Below, in pieces: positions 42,507 to 50,832 of a stretch of DNA of 64,000 nt. A program made the translations under genes and the position numbers. Each line of letters begins with the position of its first letter. The stretch's first letter is position 1. Under the pieces are notes generated by a model. The model saw only the letters and a list, made by a program, of their open reading frames with translations. It was not told where the DNA came from and ran no database searches. The stretch lies in the NCBI RefSeq assembly GCF_014483895.1, contig NZ_CP059987.1, positions 248,001 to 312,000 on the forward strand, written 5' to 3'. The stretch is from Protaetiibacter sp. SSC-01. GTDB taxonomy: Bacteria > Actinomycetota > Actinomycetes > Actinomycetales > Microbacteriaceae.

Positions 42507-42731
42507 CCAGGTGGTCGAGGAGCGCCCGCGCAGCGGACGGTACCCAGGTGGTCGAGGAGCGCCCGCGCAGCGGACGCGTCTCGAGACCACGGACGCGGTC
42601 AGACGTGGGCTGGTTTCGACACGCCCGCTCCGCGGGCTACTCAACCAACGGGGTTTCGACACGCCCGCTCCGCGGGCTACTCAACCAACGGGGTTTCGAC
42701 ACGCCCGCTCCGCCGGCTACTCAACCAGCGG
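42507..42731. repeat. Mixed repeat cluster at the GH84/GH13 convergent junction
   Basis: Two family-B units (AGGTGGTCGAGGAGCGCCC and on, ending CGTCTCGAGACCAC) lie at 42507 and 42543. Three near-identical family-A units (GGTTTCGACACGCCCGCTC...GCTACTCAACCAACG) follow with 40-bp period at about 42612, 42652 and 42692. The last has a base change in the hairpin (CGCCGGC). It supplies the Pro-Ala-Gly-TGA end of the GH13 gene. Confidence 0.88.
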
Positions 42732-44202
42732 GGGCGGCGAGGTCGGCGACGCCGCGGAGCACGCGCACCTCGCCGGCGCGCTCGTCCGTGAGCACCGCGA
42801 CGCGCGCGCCCGGCGCGAGGTCCGCGTCGAGCGTGAGGCGCGCATCCGCCGTCGCCCACTCGAGCCGCAGGGCGCTCGGCCCCGTGCGGGTCGCCGAGAA
42901 CGTGCCGTCGAACGCGGGGTGGTCGCGTCGCAGCCGCGCGAGCGCGAGGATCGCGCGCGGCACCGGGCGATCGAGCGCCTCGTGCAGCTCCTCGGGTGTG
43001 TAGGCGTGCCGGTTCACCTCGCGCCCCTGCCCCGTGGCGAGGAAGCGCGCGCGGTCGTCGCGCCCGTCGAGCAGCCCCACGTAGTAGACCTGCGGCTCGC
43101 CGGGCAGCAGGAACTGGATGGCGCGGCACAGCACGTAGGCGTCGTCGTCGGCGACGACGCTCGGGAAGGTCGCGTTGATCTGGTGCGGCATCGACGCCCA
43201 CTGCGGCACGACGGATGCGAGGTCCGAGTGCCCGTCGGTCGCCACCGCCGCGCGGGCGAAGATCGCGCGCATCTCGTCCTCGCCGATGAGGCCGTCGAGG
43301 CCGGCCGCGGGGCCCGCGTCGATGATGCCGATGCCGTCGTGCGTGTCGAGCACCGTGACCGCGTTGCGCGGACGGATGTCGAGCCATCGCATGAGCGGGT
43401 CGATGTCGCCGTCGCCGAGCGCGTGCAGCAGGAGCGCCGGCAGCGCGAAGTCGTACACGAGGTCGACGAGCGGGGCGATCGCGAGCTGGAGGCTGTGGTG
43501 GGCGTGCACCTCGACGAGCACGCGCAGCCCCGCAGCGCGCAGGCGGGCCGTCAGCTGCTCGACGAAGGCGAGTGTCGCATCCGTCATGAACGAGTCGCTG
43601 CCGGGGGTCTTCACGGCGTAGCCGACGGCGTCGAGCCGCACGACGTCGACGCCCGCGCCCGCGAGCGCCGCGACGATGCGGTCGAGGTAGGCGAGGGCGG
43701 CCGGATGCGTCACGTCGAGGTCGACCTGGCTCGGCATGAAGGTCGTCCACACGAGTCGCCGCTCGCCCGCGACGGCGTAGGGCGTGAACGGCAGGCCGGG
43801 CCGCGGGCGGTAGAACGCCGTGATGCCCGCCTCGTCGCCGCCCTCGGGGAACACGCGGTCGAAGGTGAGGAACATCCCCGCGTGGGGTGAGGCGTCGCCG
43901 CGCTCGCACCAGTCGAGGAACTCGGGCGAGAGGTGCGAAGAGTGGTTGACGATGAGGTCGGCCGTGACCTCGCGTCGCGCGCCGAGGGCCGCGAGGTCGC
44001 GCCAGTCGCCCAGGCGCGGGTCGACGCGCGTGTGGTCGACGGGGTCGAAGCCCGCGTCGTCGCCGTCGAACGGCGTGTAGAACGGCAGCACGTGCACGCC
44101 GGCGAGGTCGGCGAGCGGGCCGTCGAGCACCTCCCCGAGGCGTCGCAGGTCGCCGCCGAGCCGGTCGGCGTAGCAGAGCAGCCGGACGCCGCGCGTCGTC
44201 AC
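42721..44202 (-). CDS. Sucrose phosphorylase-like GH13 subfamily 18 enzyme
   Basis: A 493-residue protein very like bifidobacterial sucrose phosphorylase along its length. It begins VRLLCYADRLGGDLRRLGE, with HVLPFYTPFDGDDAGFDP, nucleophile VVRLDAVGY (D191), acid/base VLVEVH (E231) and stabiliser VLDTHDGIG (D289). These are offset by one from the Bifidobacterium enzyme. It phosphorolyses an alpha-glucoside to glucose 1-phosphate. Other members of GH13_18 use glucosylglycerate, glucosylglycerol or sucrose 6-phosphate, so the acceptor is open. The GTG start overlaps the racemase-like gene (GTGA). Last gene of a four-gene operon. Confidence 0.9.
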   Translation of the reverse strand: MTTRGVRLLCYADRLGGDLRRLGEVLDGPLADLAGVHVLPFYTPFDGDDAGFDPVDHTRVDPRLGDWRDLAALGARREVTADLIVNHSSHLSPEFLDWCERGDASPHAGMFLTFDRVFPEGGDEAGITAFYRPRPGLPFTPYAVAGERRLVWTTFMPSQVDLDVTHPAALAYLDRIVAALAGAGVDVVRLDAVGYAVKTPGSDSFMTDATLAFVEQLTARLRAAGLRVLVEVHAHHSLQLAIAPLVDLVYDFALPALLLHALGDGDIDPLMRWLDIRPRNAVTVLDTHDGIGIIDAGPAAGLDGLIGEDEMRAIFARAAVATDGHSDLASVVPQWASMPHQINATFPSVVADDDAYVLCRAIQFLLPGEPQVYYVGLLDGRDDRARFLATGQGREVNRHAYTPEELHEALDRPVPRAILALARLRRDHPAFDGTFSATRTGPSALRLEWATADARLTLDADLAPGARVAVLTDERAGEVRVLRGVADLAAPAG

Positions 44203-44870
44203 CGCGCCGCCTCGGGCGAGCCGCCGGCGGCCTCGACGACGGCGGCGAGAGCGGATGCGGGCGAGGTGAGCACGGGCACGTCGACGTGGGCGTCATCGGC
44301 CGCGGTCGCCATCGACGCCTGCGCGAGCACGATGACGTCGGCCTCGGCGGCGGCCGCGCGCACGGCGTCGGCGACGAGCCGGTCGTGCCGCGCCGTGTCG
44401 CCCGCGGACCGCGCGTCGGCGGCATCCGGCACGACCGTCGCGGTCACGACGGGCGGCTGCTCCGCCTCGGCGGCGGCGCGCTCGAGGATGCGTCCCGTCG
44501 GCCCGAGCGTCGCGGCGAGCGTCGCGAGCACGGCGATGCGGCCGCCCGGCCCCGCCGCGGCGATCGCGTCTGCCGCCATGCGCGCGTCGACGCGCACGAC
44601 GGGGAGCGCGGCGCGCGCGGCGGCCTTCTCGACCGACTCGCCGATCGACGAGCACGTGACGAGCACGGCATCCGCCCCCTCCTCGGCGAGGTGGGCGATG
44701 TGCTTCTCGACCGCCGCGTCGACCGTGTCGTCGACACCCCAGCGGATGGCCGTCGCGAGCAGCTCGGCGTCGACGACGTGCACGGCCGTCGCACCCGGCG
44801 CGGCGGATGCGAGGTCGGCGTTGAAGCGCGGCGCGAGCGCCGGCACGGTGTGCAGGAACCCGATGCGCAT
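44199..44870 (-). CDS. Asp/Glu/hydantoin racemase-like protein
   Basis: A 223-residue protein of the Asp/Glu racemase superfamily. It begins MRIGFLHTVPAL and has the first catalytic-type cysteine in AVLVTCSSIGESVE. In the second half the expected Cys is replaced in IVLAQASMAT, which reads Ala-Gln-Ala. Loss of the second Cys argues against a classical two-base racemase and for an isomerase, decarboxylase or lyase role. It sits between a YihT-like aldolase and the phosphorylase in one operon (two-base gap and GTGA overlap). Confidence 0.8.
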   Translation of the reverse strand: MRIGFLHTVPALAPRFNADLASAAPGATAVHVVDAELLATAIRWGVDDTVDAAVEKHIAHLAEEGADAVLVTCSSIGESVEKAAARAALPVVRVDARMAADAIAAAGPGGRIAVLATLAATLGPTGRILERAAAEAEQPPVVTATVVPDAADARSAGDTARHDRLVADAVRAAAAEADVIVLAQASMATAADDAHVDVPVLTSPASALAAVVEAAGGSPEAAR

Positions 44871-44872
44871 CG

Positions 44873-45766
44873 TCACGCCTCCGTCCACGGGCGCGCGTGC
44901 GCGTCGACGATCTCGACGAGCCGCTCGAGGCGAGGACGCGAGCGCTCGCGCAGCGCAGCGTTCACATCGGATGCGCCCACGACGTCGCTCCACAGCGCGC
45001 GGCCCGCGAGGAAGCCGCTCGCGCCGGCGCGGCACGCGGCCTCCACGGCATCCGGGAACCGGTCGAGGGCGACGCCCTGCGAGAGCACGACCCACGGGCC
45101 CGTGATGTCGCGCGCGAGCTCCTCGCTCGCGGCGAGCTGGGCGGCAGCGTCGCCCGCACCCGCGAGGGGCACCTGCACCTTGTAGAGCGAGGGGCGAAGC
45201 GGCGACAGCTCGCGCGCGGCCTCGCGGATCGCCGCCTCCTGATCCCACGACCCGTCGGCGAGCTCCGCGGGCGTCGCGCGCACGACGGGCTCGAGCACCG
45301 AGAGCACGCCGCGTTCGCGCGCCTCCGCGATGAAGCGCTCGGCGAGCGCGACGCGCTCCTCGCGGCGCTCGTCCCGGCGCCAGATGATGAGCAGCTTGAT
45401 GGCGGCGACGCCGTCGGCGCGCGCGTCGTCGAGCGCCGCGTCGTCGAGCGCCGTCTCCTCGACGGGCCCGCCGGGCTCCTGCTCGAGCGCGTCGGCCGCG
45501 AGGATGAAACCGCACTGGGGCGGCAGCAGCCCGTCGCCGAGGATGCCGAGGCCGCCGAAGTCGCGGTCGACGAGGAAGCCGCTCGCGAGGTCGGCGAGCT
45601 CGGTCGCGACGGCCCGTTTGAAGCCGACGAGCACGTCGTCGGCGGGGCGGCCCGCGCCCGCGGTGTCGAACATGTGCCGCAGGCTCTCGCGCTGGTCCAT
45701 GGCGATCATGGCGAAGCCTCCGCCCGGACGTGCGATGGCCGAGAGGGTGGGCTGGGGGATGGTCAC
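44873..45766 (-). CDS. LacD/YihT-like class I aldolase
   Basis: A 297-residue TIM-barrel aldolase resembling sulfofructosephosphate aldolase YihT and tagatose-1,6-bisphosphate aldolase LacD. Motifs are GGGFAMIAMDQRESLRHMF, AAIKLLIIWR, SLYKVQVPLAG (Schiff-base Lys K196), PWVVLSQGV and GASGFLAGRALWSDVVG. It should cleave a ketose phosphate to DHAP and an aldehyde. YihT versus LacD specificity cannot be settled by eye; no other sulfoglycolysis gene is adjacent. The GTG start overlaps the FGGY stop (GTGA). Confidence 0.88.
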   Translation of the reverse strand: MTIPQPTLSAIARPGGGFAMIAMDQRESLRHMFDTAGAGRPADDVLVGFKRAVATELADLASGFLVDRDFGGLGILGDGLLPPQCGFILAADALEQEPGGPVEETALDDAALDDARADGVAAIKLLIIWRRDERREERVALAERFIAEARERGVLSVLEPVVRATPAELADGSWDQEAAIREAARELSPLRPSLYKVQVPLAGAGDAAAQLAASEELARDITGPWVVLSQGVALDRFPDAVEAACRAGASGFLAGRALWSDVVGASDVNAALRERSRPRLERLVEIVDAHARPWTEA

Positions 45767-47217
45767 GATGCTCCTTCGGTGACGGTCGGCTCGGCCCCGA
45801 CGGATGCCGGTGCGCTGAGCTCGAGGAGGCGCGCGAAGCGATCCCGCAGCTCGGGGATCGCGTCGTCGCACGGGGGGACGATGAGGTACGGGGGCTCGGC
45901 GCGCGGGGCGACGCCCTCGCGCTCGGCGGCGAGCGCGGCCGCGGCCGTCGCGACGGGCGCGTCGAGGTCGACGACGGGCAGCTCGCGTCCGGCGAGGTGA
46001 GCCATGAGGCCCGCGAGCCGCGGGTTGCGGCGCACGGGTGCGCCCGTCGCGACGATGCGGGCGTCGTCCGGGGTGTGCGTGAGCGCCGCGACGGCGTCGC
46101 GCATGAGCGCTCCGTGGGCCGCGAGGCCGCGCACGATCCCGGTGAGCTCTGCGGCAGCGTCGCCCGGCTCGGCACCCACGAGCACGTAGCGGGCGCCGGG
46201 GTCGGGGTCGGGGCACTGGCGTCCGGCGGGGTAGGGCAGCGCGACGGCGGGCCCCGGATGCCGCGGCAGCTCGGCGAGCAGCGCGTCGGCATCCGCTCCT
46301 GCCGCGGTCGCGCGTTCGCGCCAGTCGGCGACGAGCGAGCCCACGGCGGGGCTTCCGGCGAGCACGCCCTCGCGCTCACCGTCGACGCCGCGCACGACGC
46401 TCACGCCGTGGGCCCCCGCGAGCCGACGGTCGACGGGCGCGTCGCGGGCCGCGAGGGCGAGCACGGCCTCCGTCGTGCCGAGCGAGTGCACGACCGTGCC
46501 GGAGGCCACGGCGCCCGCGCCACGTGCCGCGACTGCGTGGTCGTGCCCGGCGATGCGCACGACGGCGCCGCGCAGCGCGACGGGGCCGCGGTCGGCGACG
46601 CCGAGCGCCTCGGCGGGCGCGAGCACCTCGCCGAGGAGCACGCGGGGGACGGCCGCGACGCTGAGCAGCGCGGCGTCCCAGTCGGAGGGCAGCGGCGCCC
46701 CGGGCGCGGGCAGCGGGTAGCCGCCGCTGCGGCCCGCGAGCGTGTGGTCGGTCGCGACGCGGCCCGTGAGGGCGGCGCCGACGAGGTCGGCGGCGAAGGC
46801 CCAGCGCGTTCCCGTCGGCACACCCTCGCGCACGAGCGCGGCCCACGTCAGCAGCGGCAGCTTCGGCACGAGCGGTGCGCCCGTGCGGGTGTGGAGCTCG
46901 ATGGGATCGATCCCTGCCGCGAGGCGCAGGCGAGCCTCCGCGTCGCCCCTCCGGTCCCAGCGCAGGAGCGGGCCGCGCGGTCGCCCGTCGCGGTCGACGA
47001 GGGCGCCGGTCTCGGCCATCGAGGCGATGCCGATCGTCGCGACCGGGCCGGGCGAGAGCTCGAGCGCCTCGCCCGCAGCGGCGAGGGCGGCATCCACGAG
47101 ATCGGCGGCGTCGAGGCCCCGGATGCTGCGCGCGGCCACGGCGAGCTCGGTGGCGCATCCGGCGCCGAGCGCGGCGACGACGGCCTTGACGTGCGTGCTC
47201 CCCACGTCGATCCCCAT
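45763..47217 (-). CDS. FGGY-family carbohydrate kinase
   Basis: A 484-residue kinase of the FGGY superfamily (xylulokinase-like). It has the N-terminal phosphate loop MGIDVGSTHVKAVVAAL, GIASMAETGALVDRDG, the central RIAGHDHAVAARGAG and a C-terminal ATP site IVATGAPVRRNP. It phosphorylates a sugar or polyol, presumably to make the substrate of the downstream class I aldolase. The ATG at 47217 starts exactly at the conserved loop. An upstream in-frame extension crosses a LacI operator and is rejected. First gene of the operon. Confidence 0.88.
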   Translation of the reverse strand: MGIDVGSTHVKAVVAALGAGCATELAVAARSIRGLDAADLVDAALAAAGEALELSPGPVATIGIASMAETGALVDRDGRPRGPLLRWDRRGDAEARLRLAAGIDPIELHTRTGAPLVPKLPLLTWAALVREGVPTGTRWAFAADLVGAALTGRVATDHTLAGRSGGYPLPAPGAPLPSDWDAALLSVAAVPRVLLGEVLAPAEALGVADRGPVALRGAVVRIAGHDHAVAARGAGAVASGTVVHSLGTTEAVLALAARDAPVDRRLAGAHGVSVVRGVDGEREGVLAGSPAVGSLVADWRERATAAGADADALLAELPRHPGPAVALPYPAGRQCPDPDPGARYVLVGAEPGDAAAELTGIVRGLAAHGALMRDAVAALTHTPDDARIVATGAPVRRNPRLAGLMAHLAGRELPVVDLDAPVATAAAALAAEREGVAPRAEPPYLIVPPCDDAIPELRDRFARLLELSAPASVGAEPTVTEGAS

Positions 47218-47229
47218 CGCCCGAACGGA

Positions 47230-47247
47230 TGAGGTAACGTTCCCACA
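47230..47247. promoter_or_regulatory. LacI-type operator between the FGGY and four-carbon-kinase operons
   Basis: TGAGGTAAC-GTTCCCACA, with the right half exactly consensus and a central CG. It lies 13 bp from the FGGY start and 82 bp from the divergent kinase start, so it could control both operons. Confidence 0.68.
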
Positions 47248-47328
47248 TCCGGACATGCCGTCGAGCATGACACCGCCGACGGGTCGACGTCAAAGGGGCG
47301 TCGCGCGTCGCGGCTTAGAGGAGCAGCC

Positions 47329-48600
47329 ATGACGGATCGCTGGGGCGTCATCGCCGACGACGTGACGGGGGCGTGCGACGTCGCCGCCGAGCTGCGGGAG
47401 CTCGGGCTCGACGTGGCCGTCGTGCTCGGGGTGCCGCAGCCCGCCGACATCCCGCGCGGCGTCGACGCGGTCGTCGTGGGCCTCGGCGCGCGAACCGCAC
47501 CCCGCGAGCGCGCGGTGGCCGAGAGCCTCGCGGCGGCGGCGGCCCTGCGCGAGGCGGGGGCCGGCCGCTGGTACCAGAAGTACTGCTCGACGTTCGACTC
47601 GACCGACGAGGGCATGATCGGCCCCGTCGCGGAGGCGCTCGTCGACGCGGGCGGGCACCGCGCAAGCGTCGGCACACCCGCCACTCCGCACGCCGACCGC
47701 ACGGTCTATCGCGGCCACCTCTTCGTGGGCGATCGGCTGCTGAGCGAGAGCCCGCTCGCCCACCACCCGCTCACCCCCATGACCGACCCCGATCTCGTGC
47801 GGGTGCTCTCGCGCCAGACCACGCGGCCCGTCGCGCTCCTCGATCGCCGTGCGCTCGGCGAGGGGGCGGATGCCGTGGCCGGGCGCCTCGCGCACGCCTC
47901 CGGCCACGTGATCGCCGACGCCCTCGACGACGCCGACCTCGACGTGCTCGCCGACGCCATCGAGACCGCGGGCGATCGCGTGCTCCCGGGCGGCGGGGCG
48001 GGGCTCATCACGGCGCTCGCGCGCCGCATCCGTCCCTCGGGCGACGGGGCGGTCGAGCGCGAGCATCCGGAGGCCGGCGGCGACCTCGTGATCGCCGGGA
48101 GCGCGAGCGCGCGCACGCGCGAGCAGCTCGCCGCGGCGGGCGGACCGACGGTCGAGATCGGCGCGCTCGACGCGGATGCGCGGCCCGACGACGTCGTCGC
48201 GACGGCCCTCGACGGCATCCGCGCAGACCTCGCAGCCGGCCGCGTGCCGGTCGTGAGCGCCGGCCACGACGAGGTCGCGATCGCGTTCGCGCAGGGGCGG
48301 CTCGGGGTCGCCCGCGCGGCGGCCGCGGTCGAGGCTGTGCTCGCCGAGATCGCTCGTCGCTCGGTCGCGGAGCTCGGCGTGCGGCGCCTGCTCGTGGCGG
48401 GCGGCGAGACGAGCGGCGCGGTGACGCGCGCGCTCGGCGTGCGCTCGCTGCGGCTCACGCGCCGCGTCGACCCGGGCGTCGCGTGGGCGACCGGTCGGGC
48501 GTCGGCCGTCGCGGGGGAGCCCGTCGTCGGCGTGCTGCTCAAGTCGGGAAACTTCGGGGGCGTCGACCTCTTCACGCGGGCGTGGGAGGTGGCGCCGTGA
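47329..48600 (+). CDS. Four-carbon acid sugar kinase (OtnK/DUF1537 family)
   Basis: A 423-residue kinase. The N-terminal substrate domain begins WGVIADDVTGACDVAAEL and has KYCSTFDSTDEGMIGP. The C-terminal nucleotide-binding domain has VAGGETSGAVTRAL and LLKSGNFGGVDLF. Known members phosphorylate 3-oxo-tetronates or threonate/erythronate. AGAGGAGC precedes the ATG. It overlaps the next gene by GTGA; that gene encodes the usual partner decarboxylase. No tetronate dehydrogenase or OtnI isomerase is seen nearby, so the oxo-acid must arise otherwise or from genes elsewhere. Confidence 0.92.
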   Translation: MTDRWGVIADDVTGACDVAAELRELGLDVAVVLGVPQPADIPRGVDAVVVGLGARTAPRERAVAESLAAAAALREAGAGRWYQKYCSTFDSTDEGMIGPVAEALVDAGGHRASVGTPATPHADRTVYRGHLFVGDRLLSESPLAHHPLTPMTDPDLVRVLSRQTTRPVALLDRRALGEGADAVAGRLAHASGHVIADALDDADLDVLADAIETAGDRVLPGGGAGLITALARRIRPSGDGAVEREHPEAGGDLVIAGSASARTREQLAAAGGPTVEIGALDADARPDDVVATALDGIRADLAAGRVPVVSAGHDEVAIAFAQGRLGVARAAAAVEAVLAEIARRSVAELGVRRLLVAGGETSGAVTRALGVRSLRLTRRVDPGVAWATGRASAVAGEPVVGVLLKSGNFGGVDLFTRAWEVAP

Positions 48601-49229
48601 GCCGCTCGGACGCCCTCGCGCTCGTCGCCGCCGCGCGGCACCTGGCCGTGCGCGGACTGTCGCCCGGCTCCTCGGGCAACCTCAGCATCCGTCTCGGCGA
48701 CCGCGTGCTCGTGACCCCGACGGGCTCGTCGCTCTCGCGCGTGCAGGCCGACGACATCGCCGAGCTGTCGCTCGCGGGCGAGCACCTCGCGGGGCCCCGG
48801 CCGACGAAGGAGTGGGCGATGCACGTCGCGGCGTACGCGTCGGATGCATCGCTCGGCGCCGTCGTGCACCTGCACTCACCTGCGTCGACGGCGGTCTCGT
48901 GCCTGCCCCCCGTGGGCGCCGGGCTCGCCGATCTGCCCGCCTACACGCCCTACCGCGTCATGAGCCTCGGCGAGGTGCCGCTCGTGCCGTACGCGGCGCC
49001 GGGGGATGCGTCGCTCGGTGCCGAGGTCGGGGCGCGGGTCGCCGCGGGTCGCCCCGTGATGCTGCTCGCGAACCACGGCAGCGTCGTCGCCGCGGCGACC
49101 CTCGACCGCGCCGTCGACCTGTCGGAGGAGCTCGAGGCGAGCGCCGCCCTGGCCCTGACCCTCGCGGGCCGCGGCGCCCGCACCCTCGCCCCCGAACAGC
49201 AGTCCCGCCTGCGCCCACCCGCTGGTTGA
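48597..49229 (+). CDS. Class II aldolase/adducin-family protein (OtnC-like decarboxylase)
   Basis: A 210-residue zinc-dependent protein of the AraD/FucA/adducin fold. Motifs are SPGSSGNLSIR, VLVTPTGSSLSRV, the metal ligands in VVHLHSPAST and LLANHGSVVAA. Next to an OtnK-type kinase it is likely to be the 3-oxo-tetronate 4-phosphate decarboxylase giving DHAP. GTG start with GTGA overlap. Its last residues Pro-Ala-Gly and the TGA lie inside a GCTGGTTGAGTAGC repeat unit. Confidence 0.9.
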   Translation: MSRSDALALVAAARHLAVRGLSPGSSGNLSIRLGDRVLVTPTGSSLSRVQADDIAELSLAGEHLAGPRPTKEWAMHVAAYASDASLGAVVHLHSPASTAVSCLPPVGAGLADLPAYTPYRVMSLGEVPLVPYAAPGDASLGAEVGARVAAGRPVMLLANHGSVVAAATLDRAVDLSEELEASAALALTLAGRGARTLAPEQQSRLRPPAG

Positions 49230-49293
49230 GTAGCCCGCGGGGCGGCTTACACCGCTGGTTGAGTAGCCCGCGCAGCGGGCGTGTCGAAACCAG
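49221..49293. repeat. Two family-A repeat units at the decarboxylase/FAD-oxidase junction
   Basis: GCTGGTTGAGTAGCCCGCGG at 49221 (truncated unit) and a complete unit from about 49254 with hairpin CCCGCGCAGCGGGC and GTGTCGAAACC. The first unit contains the stop codon of the decarboxylase gene. The hairpin may terminate both converging operons. Confidence 0.85.
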
Positions 49294-49302
49294 CCCGACG
49301 GC

Positions 49303-50832
49303 TCACACCACCCGCAGCACCGCCCCGTCCCCCGCAAGCGCCTCCCGCAACACCCCCACGTCGACCGCGTGCACCTCACCCGCGCCGCGCACCGCGAGCG
49401 CGGCCGCCGTCCCCGCGGCCTGCCCGAGCATCTGGTACTGCGGCTCCATGCGCACCGACGAGAACGCCACGTGCGACGCCGACACGCACACCGCGGCGAG
49501 CACGTTCGTGGCCTCCTCGGCACGCGGCAGGAGCGCGCGGTAGGGGATGCCGTAGGCCGGCACGCGCACCGAGAGGTACCCCTCGTTGACGACGTGCGAT
49601 CGCGGGTCGGGGTGCTCCCAGGCGGTGATGAACGAGCGCTGCACCTCGCGGATGTCGAGGTGGTACGAGCCGAGGGCGATCGTGTCGCCCGGCACCTCTC
49701 CCGCACGCAGCTCGTGCTCCGTCAGCACGAACTCGCCCACCATGCGCCGCGCCTCCCGCACGTAGAGCTGGTGCGGCAGATGGCCCGTGTCGGCGAACTC
49801 GTCGGGCGCGAAGCCCCACCGCGCGAGCTCGTCTCGGATGCCGCGCGGCACGGCGGGGTCGCTCGAGAGGAACCACAGGAACGAGAGCGCGTGCCGCGCG
49901 TGGTGCGCCGCGATGTCCGCACGCTGTTCGCGCGAACCCTCCGCCCATCCGCGCGCCGAGCCGTCGAGCACGCTCAGCGAGACGGGCCCGAGCGAGTTGG
50001 CGTCGCACTTGCCGCCGGGCAGGTTGGGCTCGAGGCCGAGCCAGCGCCCCGCGGGCTCGTCGGCGCCCCCGGCCGCGAGGTAGCGCCGCCCGAGCTCCCA
50101 GTACGCGGGGTCGTAGCCGTCGGGCTCGGTGAAGGGGATGCGGTCGGGGCCGCTCGTGAGGCACAGCCGGTAGCCGTACGACATGACGTTGCCGTCGCCG
50201 GCCCCGACCTCGGCCATCGGCCCGGGCGCGAGCTGCGCGATGAGCGCGCCCTCGCGCTCGCCGCTCGCGTCGTCCCGGAACGGCGAGACGCCCCACGGCA
50301 TCGAGTGCCGTCCCGGTGCGATCTCGCGCCGCCCCGCGAAGCGCTCGCCGTGCAGGGCGCGGTCCTCGCGGCCCACGCGCGTCGTGACGCCCGCGAGCGC
50401 GAGCACGTCGCCCTCGTAGCTCGCGTCGACCACGACGCCCGCGCCCACGCGCTCGCCGGATGCCGTGCGCACCGCCGTCACGCGCGTCCCGTCGCGCTCG
50501 ACCCCGTCGACGGGCGCGTCGAGCACGACCTCGACACCCGCCTCCTCGAGCCACCGCCGCATGATGCCCTCGGCGACGTGCGGCTCGGGGCCCGCGTAGC
50601 GGCCGACGGGCACGCCGTAGTGCGCCGCGACGTCGCGGCGGAAGCGCGCGGCGTGCCCGCCGAGCACGCGCACGTCGCCGACGTCGGTGTAGCCGAGCCC
50701 GCCCGACACCATGCCGCCGAGGTGCCGCCCCTCGGCGAGCAGCACGACCTGCGCCCCGTGCTCGGCGGCGGCGACCGCCGCGCACACGCCTGCGGCCGTC
50801 GCACCGACGACGACGACCTCGGCCGCCGTCAT
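49303..50832 (-). CDS. FAD-dependent oxidoreductase (FAD_oxidored family)
   Basis: A 509-residue flavoprotein. The N-terminal dinucleotide fold is VVVVGATAAGVCAAVAAAEHG, a GxxxxG variant common in this family. Then follow GGMVSGGLGYTDVG, VVVDASYEGDVLALAGV and the C-terminal MEPQYQMLGQAAGTAAALAV. No signal peptide. Members occur in sugar and glycan loci, but their reactions are mostly unknown. It overlaps GH1 by ATGA, so it may oxidise the aglycone or the sugar released by the glucosidase. Confidence 0.87.
   Translation of the reverse strand: MTAAEVVVVGATAAGVCAAVAAAEHGAQVVLLAEGRHLGGMVSGGLGYTDVGDVRVLGGHAARFRRDVAAHYGVPVGRYAGPEPHVAEGIMRRWLEEAGVEVVLDAPVDGVERDGTRVTAVRTASGERVGAGVVVDASYEGDVLALAGVTTRVGREDRALHGERFAGRREIAPGRHSMPWGVSPFRDDASGEREGALIAQLAPGPMAEVGAGDGNVMSYGYRLCLTSGPDRIPFTEPDGYDPAYWELGRRYLAAGGADEPAGRWLGLEPNLPGGKCDANSLGPVSLSVLDGSARGWAEGSREQRADIAAHHARHALSFLWFLSSDPAVPRGIRDELARWGFAPDEFADTGHLPHQLYVREARRMVGEFVLTEHELRAGEVPGDTIALGSYHLDIREVQRSFITAWEHPDPRSHVVNEGYLSVRVPAYGIPYRALLPRAEEATNVLAAVCVSASHVAFSSVRMEPQYQMLGQAAGTAAALAVRGAGEVHAVDVGVLREALAGDGAVLRVV

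Noticed and set aside
42829-43890. Plus-strand frame opposite the sucrose-phosphorylase-like gene
   Set aside because: The minus-strand protein aligns with known catalytic residues D191, E231 and D289; the plus frame is low complexity.
44873-45766. Sulfoglycolysis locus based on the YihT-like aldolase
   Set aside because: No sulfoquinovosidase, YihS-like isomerase or sulfolactaldehyde reductase is adjacent. The neighbours fit LacD-type or other aldolase roles equally well.
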